Shown here: in pieces, positions 53,364 to 63,734 of the stretch | Position numbering within the stretch: the stretch's first letter is position 1 | Layout of the letters: the number at the start of each line of letters is the position of its first letter | Source: Plantago major | Lineage: Eukaryota; Streptophyta; Magnoliopsida; Lamiales; Plantaginaceae | Length of the DNA: 64,000 nucleotides | Direction of reading: 5' to 3' | Assembly: GCA_026545765.1 (NCBI GenBank) | Contig: CM048840.1 | Span: 45,342,959 to 45,406,958 of the forward strand | Program-made: the position numbers and the translations under genes | Notes under the pieces: model-generated | The model's database searches: none | What the model saw: the letters and a program-made list of their open reading frames with translations, nothing else | What the model was told of the DNA's origin: nothing

Positions 53364-54805
53364 AGGGATAAACCTCTTAACACCAACACTACCACTGCAA
53401 GTAACCTAATCCAAGCTCCGCCTCCGACTTGAAGTCCGATAAGAGGGTTGTCCGAGAAAGAGCACCTGAAAGGACTAAGTGGGGGGGGGGGGGGGGTTAG
53501 ACTGGGTTACCTGGATTGCCAAGGTCAATCCGGAAAGAGGCTTTACTCAAAGGAGAGTTGGAGGCTCTCAATGCAATAGTAATGGAAAAGGGATTATGGA
53601 TATCACCTTGATCTTTTCTTTCGACCTCTCACTTACCTTGAGGTCTTAGACCTTGTGCTATATTTATAGTTATCATATACTCGTGAGGTAGCTCATAAGA
53701 TGATGCCAAGTGTACGATCCAGATTTGGACTCCAATGCTACCTTTGGCCCATGGCCCATTAGTGAACAGTAGTCCCATACCGATAAGTGGGCCTGGGAGG
53801 GTAGTTTGGGCCTTTTCCCTCTGAGAGTACTGTTCCGCCTGTTGGGTCCGTGTTAGTCCCTCGGACAGATCTGTCTGCTTGGTTGATCTGCCCTTGGGTA
53901 ACTCTGGATGTCCGAGCCAAGAGTCTCACGGAAGTATCTCAGTGGTTCTGTTATATACGTTTGGTCTTAATGTAACGGTGGCGTCCGAGATTCTCTCGTA
54001 CGGTCCGTTAGGCATCTCTGTACTGACATGGTCAGGTTTGGAAGTCCTTTCCTTAGCCAGCTCGGACTAGCTGTGGAGATGTAGTGACTTCAGCGTACTG
54101 GTCGATTCACTTTGGGCGGACCATGTGAGGTCGGACCAGTACTGAATTGGCTAGTTAAGCCGTGATGCGCTTTAGGACACGCTCTATGGCGCCCTTAACG
54201 GATTGGACACATTTCCGTATCAACATATGTCCCCCCAGTTTCCAAGTATCTTAGTAGAAGATAGTTGGTAACTATGAGGGATCAGTCGTGTCTGTGGAGT
54301 GTGTCCGAATTGTTAATTAAAAGAAAAAGGAAGAAATCCTTTTTGTCGGAATCCGTCGTCCGTGTCCTCAAGGATTCAAAATATCTCTTTCCCCCCCCTT
54401 TTCCGTCTACAGTCCGAGTTATCACATAACTGGGACTGTAGAGGACAAGGTATTTGTATCCGAGATATATAGGTCCGAGTACGGTTAGGATCTGACGTAG
54501 CCCTCTGGAAGCTGTCCGTTGGGCCGATTGTTGAATTGGTCTTCTCGTAAGCCCAAGAGGCCCAATAGGTTGTCCGTTCGGCCCACGGGAGAGAGATCCC
54601 GAGTAAAGGGACGTGACCGTTGGATCAGGACGACATCAACGGTTGGGGTTCGCAATCCGATTGATGTGACGCGTCTGTCAAGCATTAAATGCGACGTACT
54701 GACAGCCATCCACTCGCGAAGCGGTACAACCCTTGGATTGGAGAGGATCAACGGCTGGGATTCAAATCCAAGCGACGTGACTCTTGGTTATCACCAAATT
54801 GCCCT
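53364..54805 (+). other. Element G 5' noncoding region
   Basis: About 1.4 kb, with a run of 17 G near 53481-53497 and many TCCGA/TCGGA words. The tract 54215-54240 (TATGTCCCCCCAGTTT) and 54519-54810 (repeated GGCCCAA/TGGATTG.GG words) look like LTR U3 sequence. Frames at 54519-55157 (212 codons) cover the TATA box and are not believed to be coding. Confidence 0.5.
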
Positions 54806-54813
54806 TATAAATA
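54806..54813 (+). promoter_or_regulatory. Element G TATA box 1
   Basis: TATAAATA in GCCCTTATAAATAGTCAGCC, about 650 bases before the main gene. A 5' UTR with introns probably lies between, as it contains an AAG/GTACG-like junction near 55010 and a T-rich stretch. Confidence 0.75.
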
Positions 54814-54839
54814 GTCAGCCCATCAGTCACTTTCACACT

Positions 54840-55458
54840 TTTAGCAATCTCGAAACTCAGAGCAATCACAAAGCAATCCAAGCGTTTGAAGACACATCCG
54901 AGCAAGCAAGAGTCGCAAGATTTGAAATTTTTTTCTTCGAATCTGTACCCTCGGAGGAGCAGCAAGGCTCAGTCGTCCGTTTGAACTTATCAAATCAATT
55001 TTACCAAGTACGTACATCTTCACTTTTGCTGAGTTGTTCCTTTTTCACAATATGCTTACTTCGTGGTCATATGTTTTTGCCCTGCTCGGATATGAAATGG
55101 TCGAGTCTGTTTTTGCCGATGTCGCGTGTGAAAGGCTTTAGCAACGTTCCTAGTTGAAACAATTTTTCTTCTGTACTGTTGCATGCCAATTTATTGCCAG
55201 TATCTTGTTGATGCGTTTCTTGCGTATGCCGACTGTAACCAAGATTTGATTCTGCATGCTTATTTGGTAGTGTGTTGGTGCCAATTGGCACACAGTCTTC
55301 CATAAATTTGCCTTTCGGCGTCTTAGGGTAAGGTAGGTGATAATGCCAGTGGCGCGTTAACTATAAATCTGTAGGCTTCCTTTGACTTAAGAAATTACCT
55401 AAACGAACTCTCGGACAATCAACACCATCATTCCTGACTTGTTTCCTTCTGCCCTAGG
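54840..55458 (+). other. Element G leader
   Basis: No gene. A CTTATCAAATCAATTTTACCAAG exon-like segment ends near 55010, followed by a T-rich sequence up to CTTCTGCCCTAG (55456), where the start codon follows. A leader intron is plausible. A dyad TTGGTGCCAATTGGCAC lies at 55275-55291. Confidence 0.45.
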
Positions 55459-56594
55459 ATGTCCGGGAGCGATAGTCAGGACCCGACGGGCCCCGGTCAT
55501 AGAGCGATAGATTTAGGGATCGGGTCCGTGGACCTGAGCTCGTTCGTGAAAGATTTTGTGGATCTTGGGTCGTCCAGAGATTCAGATGCTGGGCACGGAG
55601 CTCGCGGTGCGACTGAAGCACAGGCCGACGTTCCAGCGGACCAGGGTGTCCTTGCTAAGACAAGGTCGTCAATCCGATCTCGAACTGTAGGTGGAATTGG
55701 GACATCCTGTGGTCCGAGCGAACTGCGTGCAGAGCGGGAAGGGGACAACGGTCAGGAGGCCGAAGAGGTCGAGATGTTCGAGGCCGGGGTGGTGGACCTG
55801 TTGTAGCGGAGACAGGTCCGTCCCTGCCAAGCACGTCCGGGAGACAGGAAGATACTAATGATGATGAAGAAGATGGTGAGGAAGATGAAGATGGGGACGA
55901 GGGGGAAGAAGGAGAAGGATCCCCTGTCGCTCGTCCCTCTAGACGATCCAGCCGGCGGATTGCACTACATCCTGCTGCGTCCGTTCAGTCCAATCTTCAA
56001 TTAATCGAAGGTCGTGGTGCAAAAGCTGCCCGAATCAAGTTCCCCCGTCCTGCGTCCGCTGTTACAATAGTGGACAGATTTGGAGAATTAAACACGGACG
56101 GGCTTCTTCCTACATGTCCATCCAGGGTTAGGGCGGAGGACATCCCCGAGTGGAGGCGGAAGTGGGAGATCCCTGACTCCGTAGAAATCATGGTTCCCGA
56201 GCCCGGTCACGCCTTTTACAACCCGCCCGCCGGGTATATGTGTGTGCACGAGGTAGCTTTTGCTTGTGGGTGGAAGGTACCCATTGCAACGGAGTTGAAG
56301 CACATCCTGAATCACATTGGGATTGGTCCGAGTCAGGTTATCCCGAAATCCTTGGGTAATCTTATTTGCTTCGTCGTTTTTTGCAAGAAGAAAGGGCAAC
56401 TCGTAAACTTTGAGAACTTCAGGCAGCTCTTTCACGTTTCATTTAGTCCGGGGAATCCCCTTTTTTATACCTTTACGAATAGGAAACCTTATAACTTCAT
56501 TTGTGACTCCATTTCGTCGTTGGGGTCGAAGTGGTGGGATAAATTCATATTCGTGCGGATGGCTCTGAAACCAGGGGAGTCCGAGAGGCAGTGA
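55459..56594 (+). pseudogene. Element G gag-like protein, N-terminal part and core domain
   Basis: Register 1 runs from MSGSDSQDPTGPG (55459) to a stop at 55804-55806. Register 3, from about 55815, has an acidic tract (DDEEDGEEDEDGDEGEEGE, about 55857-55915), an RPSRRSSRRI patch and the core: LLPTCPS, DSVEIMVPEPGHAFYNPP, YMCVHEVAFACGWKVP, PSQVIPKSLGNLICFVVFC, FENFRQLF and GSKWWDKFIFVR. It stops at 56592-56594 (TGA after SERQ) where related reading continues as EQWGLPTKFLRES. The register change near 55800 is a frameshift or a short intron. Presumed capsid-like role in a particle; not proven. Confidence 0.75.
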
Positions 56595-57435
56595 GAACAG
56601 TGGGGACTGCCCACAAAGTTTCTAAGGGAGAGCATCCCGGACTGGCGCCCTCTTCCAAAGAATGTGGCTCCATGGGTGGCTGCTATTCATAAGAAGCACG
56701 ATCCGCCAACCTATCCATACCACGGACTGATCTGTCAGCCTCTGCCGTATTTGTGGTGGCCGACCGATCGAGGTTGGAGGGAAGACGGACTTCAGTAAGA
56801 ACCTGATTACTTCGAGTCTTTACGCTTGCCATTCGTCGAGATACTTTATTCGGATTACGTATTTCCGCAATTCTGACAATCCTTCGTTAACCCGCCTGTA
56901 TCTAACGCCCTTGGTTTATTGTGCAGCTCACTGGTTCGATTACATCATGTCGACTCTCGGAGAGAAGAAGAGGTTGCAGAGGGAACAGCAAGCTTTGGAG
57001 GTCGCGGCTGGTCAACGGACCTGAATCATTAACACTTCCACGGGTCTGCCCATGCTGGATCCGAAAAATGCTACTGTGTTCGCCGCTGAAGAAGAAAGGC
57101 GGAGCAAGGCTGGCGAAGATTCCCAGGCCCTGGCGGTGCCTGATGAGGGCAAAGCTCCTGCTACGTGGAGCGCCACTGCTAATACTCGAGCCCCAACCCG
57201 AGACGTGCTTATGCGGGACGCCATCATCTCGGGGCAAAAAAGGGCGGCAAGCTCGGAGGCTCCTGCTACTGCGAAGAGGCAGCAGTTGGCCGCTGTCCTT
57301 CCTGTGGACCAAGCTGCTCTGGATAAGGAATACGAGCGCGCTTGCGGACTCCCAGAAATGGAGCGGGTCGGAGGGCTGGATGCTCTATACCAGCGGTTAA
57401 ATAATCTGTCCTTGGTTTACTTGTTTTGTTATTAA
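56595..57435 (+). pseudogene. Element G gag-like protein, linker region
   Basis: The core register continues with tryptophan-rich text (DWRPLPKNVAPWVAAIHKKH, about 56640) past the stop to about 56790. An intron is likely from about 56797 to 56924 (ends TTGTGCAG). The next exon, 57052-57435, is Ala/Arg-rich with NATVFAAEEERRSKAGE and KRAASSEAPATAKRQQL, like the Pro/Lys/Ser linker of element D. It ends at GGTTTACTTG, a possible donor near 57405. Confidence 0.6.
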
Positions 57436-57466
57436 CGTGATACAAATATAACTTGTATCTACTCGG

Positions 57467-58282
57467 GTGTTTCCCCTGCTTGGGTGTTTCATCAAGGCCA
57501 TGCAGTGGAAGGCCAGCGAACGGGCCACCATCGAAGAGGACCTTCACAAGGCTGTGGCCACATCCGCGGATGAGGCGGAAAAAGTGAAGCAGCTGGAAAT
57601 GAAGCTGAAGGAGAAAGAGATGAATTTCCACAAGCTGAAGACCAGTTGGGAGAAGGTTAAGGCGGAACTCGACCACCAGGAGAGATTCGTCGATAAGGCA
57701 ATGCAGGCTTTCCTGGATTTTAAGAACTTCCTGGTCGGAGGCCTCCAATATGTCCGTCTTTACGCCGGCCGTGACTTCTTGAGGTCTGCTTCTTTCAAGT
57801 TCCTGATGTCGGACAAGTCGGATGCCTCCCGCCTGGATGGGTTTGTGTCCGCGATTGGACAGCTGCAGTTCAAGGGACTTCTTCCACCAGACTTTGACTG
57901 GAAGGCGGAGGGGTTGATCCCCTCTGCGGATGTGAGCGGTGTCGAAGTGCCCGTCGATAGTGTCTCGGACGAGCAGTTGGCTGCATGTGAGTTTGTGGAA
58001 CTGGTCACTGAGGAAGGCGAGATTGAGATCCAGAACAGCGGGCCTTTCCTTCCTAGGTTCGTCCCGGAAGCTCATCTGAAGGTGGGCCTTGTACCTTTTA
58101 ACGATTATCGAGCTTTCCTGCAAAAGTGGTTTGCCCTGCCTGCCCGCGTTCTTGATCTTCCCGCTGATTTTAACTTGTTTGCCCACGTCAAAGATCTTGC
58201 GGCGGAAGCCACCCACGAAGATCCAGACGCCAATCAGCCTGAAGCTGAAAAAGCGGGTCCAAGCCAGACTGGGCCCGAGTGA
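57467..58282 (+). CDS. Element G gag-like protein, coiled coil and C-terminal domain
   Basis: A 271-codon open frame; true coding probably begins at the acceptor near 57498 (AAGGCCATGCAG). Residues 15-75 form a Lys/Glu/Ala coiled coil (EKVKQLEMKLKEKEMNFHKL). The rest matches element D: DGFVSAIGQLQ, FVELVTEEGE, GPFLPRFVPEAH and LVPFNDY. Stop TGA at 58280-58282, followed six bases later by the CGGGGTATGCCCCG palindrome. A 368-codon antisense frame (58372-57266) is a shadow of this gene. Confidence 0.72.
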   Translation: MFPLLGCFIKAMQWKASERATIEEDLHKAVATSADEAEKVKQLEMKLKEKEMNFHKLKTSWEKVKAELDHQERFVDKAMQAFLDFKNFLVGGLQYVRLYAGRDFLRSASFKFLMSDKSDASRLDGFVSAIGQLQFKGLLPPDFDWKAEGLIPSADVSGVEVPVDSVSDEQLAACEFVELVTEEGEIEIQNSGPFLPRFVPEAHLKVGLVPFNDYRAFLQKWFALPARVLDLPADFNLFAHVKDLAAEATHEDPDANQPEAEKAGPSQTGPE

Positions 58283-58288
58283 GAAGTC

Positions 58289-58302
58289 CGGGGTATGCCC
58301 CG
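58289..58302 (+). other. 14-base palindromic motif after the element G main stop codon
   Basis: CGGGGTATGCCCCG, six bases after TGA. Identical to 59123-59136 and to the minus-strand 24785-24772. Confidence 0.92.
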
Positions 58303-58720
58303 TTGAAATTCTGTATTTGCTGACTTTTTGTGTTGTATTTGCATCTTTTGATAACTCGGAATGTCCTTTCATATTATAACAATGTTTCGTATTTTATCCG
58401 AGGAGATGAACCTCCTATGCTTCTGAACTATTACTTGCTCTCTTCTTCGTTCCCTTTTTTATCTGTTGCCCATAAGCTGAGTTTTCATAAATTACCCATC
58501 TCTTAAGAGCACGGACCGCTGTAGATGGTATCTGATGTAGAAATCAGACCATCATCTTTCCGATACTCGGACTGTTCGCCCCTTGGGATGCGAGATTCTT
58601 CTAGAAGGAGGAAGGTGAAACAGCGAAATAGCCAACAGTGAAAAAGTCATTATGACTGTGTCTTTTCATCTTCTTAGTCGTCGGATGATCGACAGATGGC
58701 GAGATCTGAAAGACTCATTG
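58303..58720 (+). other. Spacer between element G main gene and small gene
   Basis: About 420 bp, no gene. TTGTATTTGC and AATGTTTCGTATTTT are weak 3'-end signals. 58560-58680 contains TTCTAGAAGG and GACTGTGTC words; probably the upstream part of the second promoter. Confidence 0.45.
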
Positions 58721-58724
58721 CCAC

Positions 58725-58732
58725 TATAAATA
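58725..58732 (+). promoter_or_regulatory. Element G TATA box 2, before the small ORF
   Basis: TATAAATA in GCCACTATAAATAGGGGTG, 106 bases before the start codon at 58831, followed by a CT-rich leader (TTCTCCCTTTTCACTG). A good plant core promoter by eye. Confidence 0.78.
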
Positions 58733-58830
58733 GGGGTGTGGTAATTCTCCCTTTTCACTGTTGTACCTTCCCTCACTCTTTCTTGCGTTTTATCCACTCT
58801 ATTATCCAGCGGAAGTCAGTGTTCTTTAGA

Positions 58831-59112
58831 ATGTCAAAATCGGGCGATGAAGAGTATAGTCACTGGGTGAGCTGTGCTTGTGGGCACATGCATCCGCCCA
58901 TCTATCCGGGTAGAGGCACTGCAGAAGACCCTATTGTCCTGGATTTCGGAGGCGATCCCCCTCAATGTCCAGGAATAGCTAGGAGATTGGCTGAGGAGGA
59001 GAGAGAGCGGACGTTGAGGTTGATCCGTATGAGGATCCGTGCGCAACAGCAAGCTCGTCAGGGCCGAGGTGGAGGCCCGGAATCCCAAGGCTCGACTTCC
59101 GGGGTCTGGTGA
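58831..59112 (+). CDS. Element G small ORF with its own TATA box, unknown function
   Basis: A 93-codon ORF, MSKSGDEEYSHWVSCACGHMH at the start. It has a CACGHMH cysteine/histidine cluster (residues 15-21), an acidic/Pro middle (EDPIVLDFGGDPP) and a basic amphipathic helix (residues about 52-78, RRLAEEERERTLRLIRMRIRA). The same frame is open upstream to 58696, but the TATA box lies inside, so 58831 is the likely start. The stop is followed ten bases later by the same 14-base palindrome as the main gene. The start MSKSG resembles MSGSD of the main gene. No family recognised; a nucleic-acid binding role is possible from composition only. Confidence 0.55.
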   Translation: MSKSGDEEYSHWVSCACGHMHPPIYPGRGTAEDPIVLDFGGDPPQCPGIARRLAEEERERTLRLIRMRIRAQQQARQGRGGGPESQGSTSGVW

Positions 59113-59122
59113 GGGAACAAGG

Positions 59123-59136
59123 CGGGGTATGCCCCG
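59123..59136 (+). other. 14-base palindromic motif after the small ORF stop codon
   Basis: CGGGGTATGCCCCG, ten bases after TGA at 59110-59112. Confidence 0.92.
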
Positions 59137-59139
59137 TGG

Positions 59140-60110
59140 ATGCATGTACTTCCCCTCAAACCTTTTCATATTGTTCCTTTATTATGTAAATGTTCGGATA
59201 ACTTTGTTTATAAAATTCGAACTATTTTTCCTCGGATGGGATCTCCATCTTTTTTCCCTTTGCAGACCTCGTCGGATGATACTGACGCATATATTTTTTG
59301 TAAAAAAAATGGCTAAAAAACTCGAACGTGGTTGATGGGCTTGTTTGGGCTTGATTGGATAAACCCGTCTGGGCCAACACTGTTCAGCCCAAATGAATAG
59401 TTTAAGCCCATTGTCGACGTCGAAGTCCCGACGTGTCGGACGCCCATTGGTTCGTCACTCCTATAAATACTGTGGATCCCTCTTGGCCTTGGTCGTGCAA
59501 ATCCAACCTCCATTTTCCAAATCTACCCAAAAGCAAGAAGACGGTCTCTTGAATAGTTTCCCCCTGTTGACTCCCGTCCACTCTCAAGTCGGCGTTCATC
59601 CTGAGCTTGAGAGTGGAGTGGGTCTAGAGGGGAAAATTGTTGAAGATCAGTCACCGAAAATCATAGATCTCAGTTTGAGTGTATATCCGTCCGTTTCCTC
59701 CGCTTTCTTCCAACCCCACTTTAGTGGTTCAAATCTCTCTTATATTGGAAATGGTTTCCGAATTTCGAGAGAGTTTGAGTCTCTGAAGCCGGTGAGGCGG
59801 AAATCTCTTCCAGTCTGCACTTTGTTTTCCCCGGATACAGGACTTTCCTTCCACGTTTTGGTGGTATCCTGAAGGATTCCAGCATGTTTAACCGTTCTCT
59901 TGTGTGCAGGTAGATCGAATTCCTGGCCTCCGCGGAAACCAGACTTTTCCGCTTTGACACGGTGGAAGCTTTTTCCTACGGGGAACGATCTTTGCTGGGA
60001 GATGACGTATCTCCAGAGACATTCTCTGCCTTTTTCTCGTTGCGTCCGTAAGTTCGGATATCGATCCGAGATTGCAAATTATACTGACAAGATTAAGTGT
60101 CATTCGTCTT
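59140..60110 (+). other. Element G 3' region with TATA box 3 (59462-59469)
   Basis: About 970 bp without a recognised gene. TATAAATA at 59462-59469 is flanked by GGCCCA/TGGGC words upstream (59330-59410), like those before TATA box 1, so this may be the 3' LTR or a solo promoter unit. A 159-codon frame at 59393-59872 overlaps the TATA box and is not supported. An exon-like segment ends at TTGTGTGCAG (59910). Confidence 0.45.
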
Positions 60111-60119
60111 TGTAAGAAC

Positions 60120-60358
60120 GAAATCTCTTGCTTTCTTTGTGGTTAATCGAACATCAGATCTCAGATGCATAGATCGAAAAATCACAAATCGAAAGATAGA
60201 GGTTGTATTGATTTGACGAAAATTCGATTACAACTTGCGGGCTCTATGGCCAATGACAAAAGGATCAAAAAAGGAACAAAACTGACGGAGTTCTGTGTAA
60301 CAAATGGTTGAATATTGAGATGATTAATCGACATGATGGAGCTCCGCGCGATTATCTT
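60120..60358 (-). other. Element H region downstream of pol
   Basis: AT-rich, no gene. On the minus strand it follows the integrase stop, where an untranslated 3' region would lie. Confidence 0.4.
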
Positions 60359-61806
60359 TAAGCATAGAACTTCTGAAGGTTTCTAGCATTCCACGGACGC
60401 CTAAGGAGATGTCCGTTCTAATCTTCTAATTCATAACTCCCATTTACTTTTGCCCCGACAATCTTGTAGGGTCCTTCCCACTTGGGCTTGAGTTTTCCAA
60501 CATTGCTCAGAATGTCGGCTCGTCGGAGCACTAGGTCCCCGACTTGCAAGTTCATCGCATGAACGTTCCTGTTGTAGGCTTGGGCGGCAGTTGCCTGATA
60601 CTTAAGGATATTCGCCAGTGCATCAGACCTTTTCTGTTCAAACATGTCCAGCTCGAATATCCGAGCTTCTCAGTTTGCCTTGTCTTCAAACTCTTGGATT
60701 CTCAGAGTCTCTACAGCAATCTCGGATGGTATGATTGCCTCTGAACCATACACCAAGGAGAAAGGGGTTTCTTTTGTCGCAGTCCGTGCAGTGGTGCGAT
60801 GCGCCCATAGCACGCCTTCCAGGTCGTCCGCCCAGCTTTCTTGCGAAGTTCTTAATCGCTTTTCGAGGATCTTGACTATTGTTTTGTTTGTTGACTCAGC
60901 CTGTCCATTGTCTTGCGGGTATCCAACAGATGTAAATCGTTGCTCGATTTTGAAGGACGCCTTGACCATTCCTTGAGCACATGTCACGAGGCTGGCACCA
61001 TTGTCCGAGACGAGAATCCTGGGCAGGCCAAAGCGACAGATGATATTCTTCCAGATAAAGGTCCGTACTCGACTTTCTGTAATGGTTGCAACAGCCTCGG
61101 CTTCTACCCATTTGGTAAAGTACTCCACAACCACAATAAGAAACTTTTTCTGCTGGGTACCCCTCGGAAATGGTCCGACAATGTCGATACCCCACTGATC
61201 GAACGGACATGCTATGATTGACGGAATCATAGGGTTCGTCGGACGATGTGGGATGTTTGCGTAATATTGGCAATCCTGGCATCTCTGGGCGTGGTCGGCA
61301 GAATCTTTACCGATGGTGGGCCAATAATAGCCTTGTCGTATGATTTTCTGGGCGAGAGTCCTCCCCCCGGAATGACTCCCACAGCTTCCGTTGTGTATCT
61401 CTTCCAGCCTGATGCATGCTTCTTGTGGGTTCAAGCATCTCAGGTGGGTCCCGGAAAAAGATCTTTTGTACAGATCATCACCCATTATAAAATATCTATT
61501 TGCTCGGCATTGCACACTCCTTGATTCTTTCGGATCGGCTGGCAAAGATCCGTCCTTGAGATAGTTAAAAATGTCAGTCATCCAGTTTCTTCCTGTGTCA
61601 AGTATCATGACCGCCGAACTGGGACCCATAATGGATGAGTCAGTAATAGTGAGTAGAATTACTCTCCTCGTGTCCAAAGCCGCCGTAGCGGATGCGTATT
61701 TTGCCAAGGCATCAGCTCTTTCGTTCCAAACTCTGTCAAACTTTTCCAAGGTGAATTCCTCGATGTGGCTGACCTCATTCTTGAGTAGCTCAAGATACTT
61801 GATCAT
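60359..61806 (-). pseudogene. Element H integrase
   Basis: Integrase inserts the cDNA into the genome. Continuous frame 61806-60670 preceded by the end of the second RNase H (NERADALAKYAS). The zinc-binding HHCC domain is visible (HNGSCGSH..CQDC), then the catalytic core D,D,E: GIDIVGPFP, LVSDNGA and DNGQAESTNK. A stop (TGA) at about 60667 interrupts after EDKAN; the same register continues with YNRNVHAMNLQVGDLVLRR and ends at a further TAG, then RPWNARNLQKFY to the final TAA near 60359. Otherwise full length. Confidence 0.9.
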
Positions 61807-61839
61807 GGAAGGACCTTTTGTGGCAAAACTTCCTGAAAA

Positions 61840-62058
61840 TTAGGCCTCGACGAGCTGTGAGTCCGTGTAGGCTTTGACCTTCCGAGCTTGGAGAGACTTG
61901 GCTAGCCGCAGCCCCACTAAAAGTGCCTCATACTCTGCCTCATTATTGGTAACATTGAAATCCAAGGAAATCGCATAGTCGAGTTCCGCGCCCTCTGGGC
62001 TCTTAAGGTAGATTCCAATTCCTCCCACTCTTCTAGTGGAAGAACCATCGACTTCCAA
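61840..62058 (-). pseudogene. Element H second (archaeal-type) RNase H
   Basis: The frame carries VDGSSTRR, NNEAEYEALLVGL and AYTDSQLV, that is the D, E and D catalytic positions of an RNase H distinct from the one attached to RT. A stop (TAA) near 61842 separates it from the rest of the same register in the integrase frame. In Tat elements this extra RNase H is typical. Confidence 0.85.
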
Positions 62059-62492
62059 TGTCCAGATATCGGAAGGATGTTCTTTGATTTGGAGATCTCC
62101 TACGAGCTGCTGAGGTTCCGCTCTTGGTTCATCCCCTCCAGTGATTTTCGTTCTGATGTTGTCCGAATCGATTTACGAACATCACCAAGTAGAAACATTT
62201 GGTTGACCGAGTTTCCCCGGACGAGGAGGGGCCGATTGATGAACTGGGCTTCCTCAAGGTTTTTTGGGTTGAACATTGGCGGGGCTGGATTTCGGACTAT
62301 ATGTTTGGTGATTAAGCACTTGAACACCTGATTGTCAGGGACTTTCTCTGAATCCTTCTCTGGGTAATCCGCTAAGAAGTCGGTGAGGACCTGAGCCTTT
62401 TTGGCTGACGGAGCCTGGGAGCAAATGTCATATTCGTTGAGCTCGATCGCCCACTTAGAGAGTCGTCCAGATTGGTCGGGCTTTCCTAGGAC
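62059..62492 (-). pseudogene. Element H connection between RT and second RNase H
   Basis: In the RT register after the TAG at 62493-62495 the sequence SGRLSKWAIELNEYDI (end of the first RNase H/connection) and AQVLTDFLADY are readable, so the stop is a point change. The frame stays open to 62100, with linker text, and shifts before 62058. Confidence 0.8.
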
Positions 62493-63734
62493 CTATTTCA
62501 AAGGTTCCGCAGTTAGTACCACTATTTTGTGAGACTTAAAGTAAGGTTTTAACCGTCTGGCGGTATAAACTAAAGCGTATGCGAGCTTCTCGATCTTCAC
62601 GTATCTTGTCTCCGCCCCAGCAAGGGCTTTGCTAAGATAGTAGATCGGCAAATGCTCGTTAGCTTGAATCCGTATTAGGACGGAACTCATTGCCTCTTCC
62701 GTAATTGCCAGGTAGAGGTAGAGTGGTTCTCCTTCGACGGGCTTGGAGAGCAGTGGAGGGGAATGGAGGTATTCTTTCAATTTTTCGAAAGCCTCAGAAC
62801 ATTCCGCGGTCCACACAAAGTTCTCTCCTTTCCGGAGGGTTTTGAAGAACGGAAGATTCTTCTCGGCTGATCGGGAAATAAAAAGACTTAAGGACATGAG
62901 ACTTCCTATGAGCCGCTGTACCTCATTGAGGGTTTTCGGGTGTGGCAGATCTAGGATCGCCTTGATTTTCTCGGGATTGGCGCTTATTCCCCTTTCCGTG
63001 ACCATGTATCCGAGGAATTTTCCTCCCTTTACTCCGAAAGTGCATTTTTCCGGATTCAGTTTCATCCCATACTTCCGCAGGATGGAAAAGCAATTGTTGA
63101 GATGCTCAATATGCTCTTCTTCAGTCTTATTTTTAACAAGCATGTCGTCTACATAGACTTCCATCGTTTTCCCGATTTCGTCTTTGAACATTTGATTTAC
63201 CAGTCGCTGGTAGGTGGCTCTCGCGTTCTTCAGTCCGAATGGCATCACCTTAAAGCAGTATACTCCTCCTGCCGCGAAGAAAGCCATTTTCTTAACGTCC
63301 TCCTTGGCCATCCGAATTTGGTAGAAGCCTTGGTATGCGTCCATGAAGCTCAGTAGCGCACATCCGGAGGTAGAGTCAACCAGTTGATCTATCCGTGGCA
63401 ACGGATACGGATCCTTGGGGCAAAACTTGTTCAACCTTGTGAAGTCATTACACATTCGCCACTTGCCTGGCGACTTTTCGACCAGAACGACATTGCAAAC
63501 CCAGTCAGAGTAGCGGACTTCGGCGGATATGATGGCGTCCTTGATTGGGCCAAAGTCTTTCCTTTTCTGTCGGATGTATTTGACCGAAGGATCCATGTTC
63601 AGACGGTGAACTGTAACGCGTGGGTCGATCCTGTTGATACGAAAATATGTCCAATCCGTCATAAAGGACCTAGGAGCGAATCCTAAGGCATCCCAAGTCA
63701 TCCAATGGATCCGAGACACTTTGGTCCGAGCCAA
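62493..63734 (-). pseudogene. Element H reverse transcriptase and first RNase H (5' truncated)
   Basis: A 413-codon frame with the gypsy RT series: GKWRMCNDFTRLNKFCPKDP, FMDAYQGFYQI, KVMPFGLKNA, the catalytic YVDDMLVK (about 63155-63132), KFLGYMVTERGI and the RNase H start with TAECSEAFEKL and YYLSKAL. The first 40 codons, up to about DPRVTVHRLN, do not look like gypsy RT and probably come from unrelated sequence joined near 63650. No stop inside the frame until 62495. Confidence 0.88.

Larger units (their letters stand above)
53364..60110 (+). mobile_element. Element G: gag-like-only gypsy-type element, plus strand
   Basis: Relative of element D with the same gene start (ATGTCCGGGAGCGATAG), acidic tract, core domain, coiled coil and C-terminal domain, and the same palindrome after the stop. 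It carries an extra small ORF. TATAAATA boxes are at 54806, 58725 and 59462. LTR limits are not resolved: the left part (53364-55000) and right part (59310-60110) each contain a promoter-like region but no clear duplication by eye. No RT or integrase. Confidence 0.7.
60120..63734 (-). mobile_element. Element H: Tat-lineage Ty3/gypsy retrotransposon, pol part
   Basis: Minus-strand order RT, RNase H, archaeal-type second RNase H, integrase. The order with a second RNase H marks the Tat group (Ogre, Retand and relatives). The RT start is replaced upstream of about 63650 by unrelated, GGTCCGA-rich sequence, and no gag, LTR or primer site was found. Interrupted by at least four stops or frameshifts. 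Confidence 0.85.

Noticed and set aside
53481..53497. Poly-G runs here and near 39064 as functional G-quadruplexes
   Set aside because: Single homopolymer runs are prone to slippage and assembly error; the one near 39064 derives from a GGTTTGGGGAG tract.
53370..53560. Virus sequence continuing past 53363
   Set aside because: Translation stops matching RNase H and the DNA changes to TCCGA-rich element G sequence; the post-Pol region of copy 1 does not reappear.
54519..55157. 212-codon plus-strand frame as a host gene
   Set aside because: It contains the TATA box and leader of element G and shows no domain.
57266..58372. 368-codon minus-strand frame
   Set aside because: It lies antisense to the element G coiled-coil and C-terminal domain, which has a homologue in element D; the antisense translation has no such support.
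59393..59872. 159-codon plus-strand frame
   Set aside because: It overlaps a TATAAATA box and has no homologue in element D.
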